Source of the DNA: Paracentrotus lividus
Lineage: Eukaryota; Echinodermata; Echinoidea; Camarodonta; Echinidae
Length of the DNA: 64,000 nucleotides
Direction of reading: 5' to 3'
NCBI GenBank assembly: GCA_940671915.1
Contig: CALNVZ010000080.1
Coordinates: 470,503-534,502 of the forward strand
Within the stretch, counting starts at the first letter, position 1. Each line of letters starts with the position of its first letter. The notes below the pieces were generated by a model that saw only the letters and a program-made list of their open reading frames with translations, had not been told where the DNA came from and did no database searches. Shown one piece after another: positions 60,442 through 64,000 of the stretch. The position numbers and the translations under genes were made by a program.

Positions 60442-61714
60442 GTAAATATATTCTGTCTTACTCCAATGACCTGCTCTATTATTATTCTTTCCCTTTCTAT
60501 GGTATCCAAAATATAGCATAACAATCTGGAGGGATGGTGTAGCAGTCAGATCTACATGTATTTCTTGTCAAATCTGACTTTAAAAGACCCTGTTTAAAAG
60601 TCAGTCAAATGAACTCGGAGAAGGAGCTTCGCCACTCAATGTAGCAATTTTGTTAACATAGAAATGCTGAGCAAACAGTATCATTACAAAAATAAATTTA
60701 CAAGAATGTATACATTTACATACCAAATTTATCATGTAAAGCGTAATATCAATTTAGAAATATGTGTCTATAGCATGGAGAATTGCATGTAAGGATGAAT
60801 AGGGAAGATCCTCAGCATTCATTTGATGACTTCATTTCTTTATTGTTTTTCTTCAGAAGAAATCTCCAGACCTTCATGGCCATGAAAAACCTTACTAAAA
60901 TGTGCTTAATATACTATAATATGTCTAATATATTTGTATAGTAATTTACACCAACTGTTTGCATGCACGTGCATGTGATAACTCCATTTGGAAGACATAC
61001 ATGTATGTCACAGTATATCTGTGCATTTTGAGCCGAAAAAGAAATGAATGATTCTTTTCATTGTTAATGAATATAGTTTTCTTTTTTTATGACAGACTAA
61101 ATCTGTACAACTACATGCATGCAAACGAAATCTGGGTTTTAATATCTGATTGTGCTATGCCATATGTCTCAAAAATGTGTGTTATGTACAAACTGGAGCA
61201 AAATCAAATCTTAGGAACCTGCTCATGACCGTTTTTTTTTTTTACTCTCTCGCCCACCGTAGGTGATCGTACGCAAGTCTTACGGATCCAATTGCCATCT
61301 GTCAGTCCGTCCGTAGTATTTTACTTCCAAGGCTAGATTGCGAATGCTTCAACTCACATGTACTTAATACAAATGAAATGTGGAGCCTGCAAATTGTGAA
61401 ATCATTTTTATTTTAAAGTTTTTATAATGAGATAATACAAATAATTTTTGAAAATCTTAAATTGCAGTTTAAGTGTAGTCAAAGACCTGGTCAATCCAAC
61501 AATTAATTTACCTTCTGATGTACTTTAATTTTGTAAACCTTTAAATTTCAATCTTTTTTTAAAATAATAATGTCCAACAATCTGATGATATGCTTCGTAG
61601 CAAAGATGTAGCGTAAGCTGCACAATCACAGTAGGAAGTCAGTTCTATTTTGTTACATGTAGGTATCAATAACTAGTACGCAAACGGTGCTTTAGCTTTA
61701 GTATAATCTGGATT

Positions 61715-61965
61715 TTAACCCGTTGAGTACTAAGCCCGCATATATGCTGGCCGACAAAATAGAGAACATCCCTCATGTAGATTATTTATTTCACTAATTA
61801 TTGCATGAAATACATGAAAACTTTATATAATTCAAATTGTAAGACATTGATATATTAATATGTGTTTTTGTTTCACCTTTAAATGAAAACAATTTGTTGC
61901 AACCATGCCTGACAACCATGATTCATGCGACTTTGTAAAAAAGTTCTCAGTATTCAACGGATTAA
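61715..61965. mobile_element. piggyBac-like MITE with TTAA sites in gene 2 intron
   Basis: The left end TTAACCCGTTGAGTACTAAG and right end CAGTATTCAACGGATTAA are inverted, with TTAA at both borders, 251 bp. The gene 1 counterpart (39335-39360, CTGGATTTGAAAAAGC) lacks it. Non-coding. Confidence 0.75.
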
Positions 61966-62155
61966 AGAGCTTTGTACAGTAGTATAAAGTGTATTATGAT
62001 AAATATTAATGAAGGTTTGTCTATTAATGAATTGAGATATTGCACAAGAATATACCTGGTAGTAGTAAAGAATAAAACAGAAACTCATTTTCTTGTACAT
62101 GTTCATGTGAATGTGTAGAAGACTATTCTGAATAATTACACAAAACTTACATGTA

Positions 62156-62598
62156 CAGTCTGTGTTAAAAAAAATGGTACAGTCGGAAAAAAAAATATTT
62201 AGGTGTGAAATATTTTCAAATAATGTGTGTTTGTGGTACCAAAATAAAGCCAAAAGATTTTCCTTGCTGATGCGCTTTGTTCTGTATAATTTTCTTTTGT
62301 AAAACAAAAATTATGCTGAATTTTGTGCGACGGGGAACAAATCGAAATTGAGCACTTTATGGCCATTATGCGAAACCTATACACAAAGGCATGGAACGGC
62401 GTGCGGAAAATGGATTTTTGTTGATCGTAGAAAACTAGTCATATTTCAAAAATTACAACACCAAACGTGATGAAAAAAATTGCACGTGAAAGTGTGATCT
62501 TCCTGCTTTATGAAAATACCAAACAATAGCAGGCTGTGATTAGTCTTCATACTATAAAAAAAAATTTCCACTTGTACCATTTTATTTGACACAGACTG
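62156..62598. mobile_element. TA-flanked MITE, CAGTCTGTGT ends (copy without nested insert)
   Basis: 443 bp, with CAGTCTGTGT and ACACAGACTG ends bordered by TA. It is the same family as 7816-8442 and 15223-15850 but without the nested hAT-like element, and so preserves the empty site for it near 62280. Confidence 0.8.
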
Positions 62599-63079
62599 TA
62601 TATTTATTTCCTCTCTTTAACACAGATTTACATGTTGAATAAAGGGAAACTTGCATTATTAGGAAAATACCGGTACATTATTTTTATTAACACCCATGTT
62701 TTAGAATACAAAGCAATTTAACACAGTAAAGAAAAAAGTGGTAATTCATCATGCGATGTAACAAATATTACAGGTATAACCCTCTCCAATTATATTGACA
62801 ATGTGATAAAGTAATCATGTGAATCATCCTGTAATATTAGAAATACCATGCAGGTAGTATGGCAACAAGAACAATGAACAATGTGGAGCTACATTAACAA
62901 ATGATTATGATAACTAGAATTTTATAATTTTAACATGTGCAATTACATTTGTATCAATTGTACTTACTGATATGTGATATGCGAAAAAGTCTATCATGAT
63001 GAACATGTAGACGGGAACCACTTTGGTTCTGATAATTCTACTTTACCAAATTTACTGTGCTCAACTTTATTCTTGACAG

Positions 63080-63244
63080 ATTGAATCTCTTCAAATAGAT
63101 CACCATGGTATGAGTGAGTCTGCATCACAAACTCTAGGTGTTAGTATCTGTGCCATGCCATGCCTTCAGGATGTCAAACTATTAAGAGGAAAACTATCAT
63201 ATGAATTCTACAGTGCACTTAGAAAAGGAGCTTCATCATTGAAG
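63080..63244 (+). CDS. NLR gene 2, LRR exon (55 codons)
   Basis: Acceptor TTCTTGACAG and donor TTGAAG/GTAGGG, phase 0, 165 bp, one codon longer than its siblings. It reads IESLQIDHHGMSESASQTLG to SALRKGASSLK. It is open although downstream of the TGA, suggesting the truncation is recent or not real. Confidence 0.8.
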
Positions 63245-63819
63245 GTAGGGAGATCTATGTCTAAGTGAAGTAACATTTTCCTGTACATGTAGTTGGGGTT
63301 ACAATTGTCAATATTATTTTTTCTTCCTGTTCTATTTTTTACAGCACTTATAAATTCTTTTGATGTAGATCTAGTGTTTAATTTTTTTAATAATATAAAA
63401 TGGGCATGCATTTTTTTTTGCCTTTACATGTATATATTTTATAAAAAAAATTGGTCTTGATGTGATACACAGATCAGGTACAAAATAATTTATGTTTTTA
63501 AATGTGTACAAATTAAAAAATATTGTACATTCATGAATTATGATCAATAGTCATGTCATATATTCCAAGGAAATTAAATTTAAAGTACACTCACAATCTT
63601 CTTTAATCTTATTGCTGTAGTGTAGAACAATACACATTGCACCTTTGTACCATGCTCTTCAGAAAATGTCATAATTATTTGTTTACCTCTAATTTTATGT
63701 GTATTACATGTATAACATATATATTTGATTTATCCAGAACACTATTTCGTTTTGTTCCTTTCTTAGCATTAAAAAATAAGACTTTATTGTAATTACTTTG
63801 CATTTATTTCTTATAATAG

Positions 63820-63981
63820 GTTGAATCCCTTCAAATAGAGGACAATGATATCAGTGAGTCTGCATCACAAACACTAGTTTCTAGTGTCTGTGCCATGCCA
63901 TGCCTCAAGGATGTCAAACTAACAGGCAAACTATACGAGGGATTCTACAATGAATTAAGAGAAGGAGCTTCATCACTACAG
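63820..63981 (+). CDS. NLR gene 2, LRR exon (54 codons)
   Basis: Acceptor TTATAATAG and donor CTACAG/GTATAA, phase 0, 162 bp. It reads VESLQIEDNDISESASQTLV to ELREGASSLQ. It is the last exon in the window; the gene very likely continues beyond 64000. Confidence 0.85.
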
Positions 63982-64000
63982 GTATAAGATACAAGAAACA

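Larger units (their letters stand above)
60442..63079. other. Long intron of gene 2
   Basis: Corresponds to 34485-40394 of gene 1 but lacks sequences equivalent to the exons at 37417 and 38695 and lacks gene 1's intronic MITEs at 34731, 36099 and 36788. It carries its own MITEs at 61715 and 62156. A stretch near 61245-61330 (CTCTCTCGCCCACCGTAGG onward) has no match in gene 1 and sits where the missing exons would be. Confidence 0.55.

Overview
The window looks like nuclear DNA from an echinoderm, most likely a sea urchin. That is an inference from content: two Death/NACHT/LRR (NLR-type) innate-immune receptor genes with introns, a 2A-like sequence in an N-terminal exon of the first (a feature described for sea-urchin NLRs), a foldback element with arms of tandem 15-mers (as in the sea-urchin TU elements), a DIRS-like retroelement and many small terminal-inverted-repeat elements. 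There are no prokaryotic operons and no tRNA, rRNA or CRISPR that I can support.

Layout. 0-3.9 kb: a decayed ~25-35 bp minisatellite built on TTTGGCGCCCCTAAGTTTAAGG, then a polypyrimidine tract. 4.2-24.6 kb: a repeat domain. A ~7.36 kb segment (4211-11573) is repeated head-to-tail at 11574-18938 with differences that are mostly 1-2 base indels. Two more diverged copies of part of it follow (18657-21819 and 21845-24650), separated by a 25-N gap. The last runs straight into the intron upstream of the first NLR coding exon, so the whole domain appears to be amplified upstream/intronic sequence of the NLR gene. Each 7.36 kb copy holds the same nested DNA-transposon insertions and a possible non-coding first exon.

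24.6-53.8 kb: NLR gene 1, plus strand. Exons join with matching phase: 24655-25018, 25632-25789 (hydrophobic stretch plus DVEVNPGP), 26531-26802 (Death-like), 31540-33251 (NACHT with Walker A and B), then phase-0 exons of 138-162 bp at 34323, 37417, 38695, 40395, 52288 and 53182, mostly leucine-rich-repeat (LRR) type, and a broken one at 53600. Its introns hold nested MITEs, a foldback element and a ~9.9 kb broken DIRS-like element (40672-50604). A 100-N gap lies at 54245-54344.

56.7-64.0 kb: NLR gene 2, plus strand, a close paralogue. It has a long Pro/Gln/Ser-rich leader before the NACHT domain, an in-frame TGA late in the NACHT exon, and LRR-type exons at 60280, 63080 and 63820. It probably continues past the window. 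No Death or 2A exon is visible upstream of it.

The two genes, and the LRR exon-intron units inside them, are duplicates of one another. This supplies many empty sites, so insertions can be ordered relative to the duplications. The highlights are the 2A-bearing NLR leader, several insertions with readable target duplications or empty sites, and one 1.38 kb element whose terminal motif recurs inside it and forms a palindrome.
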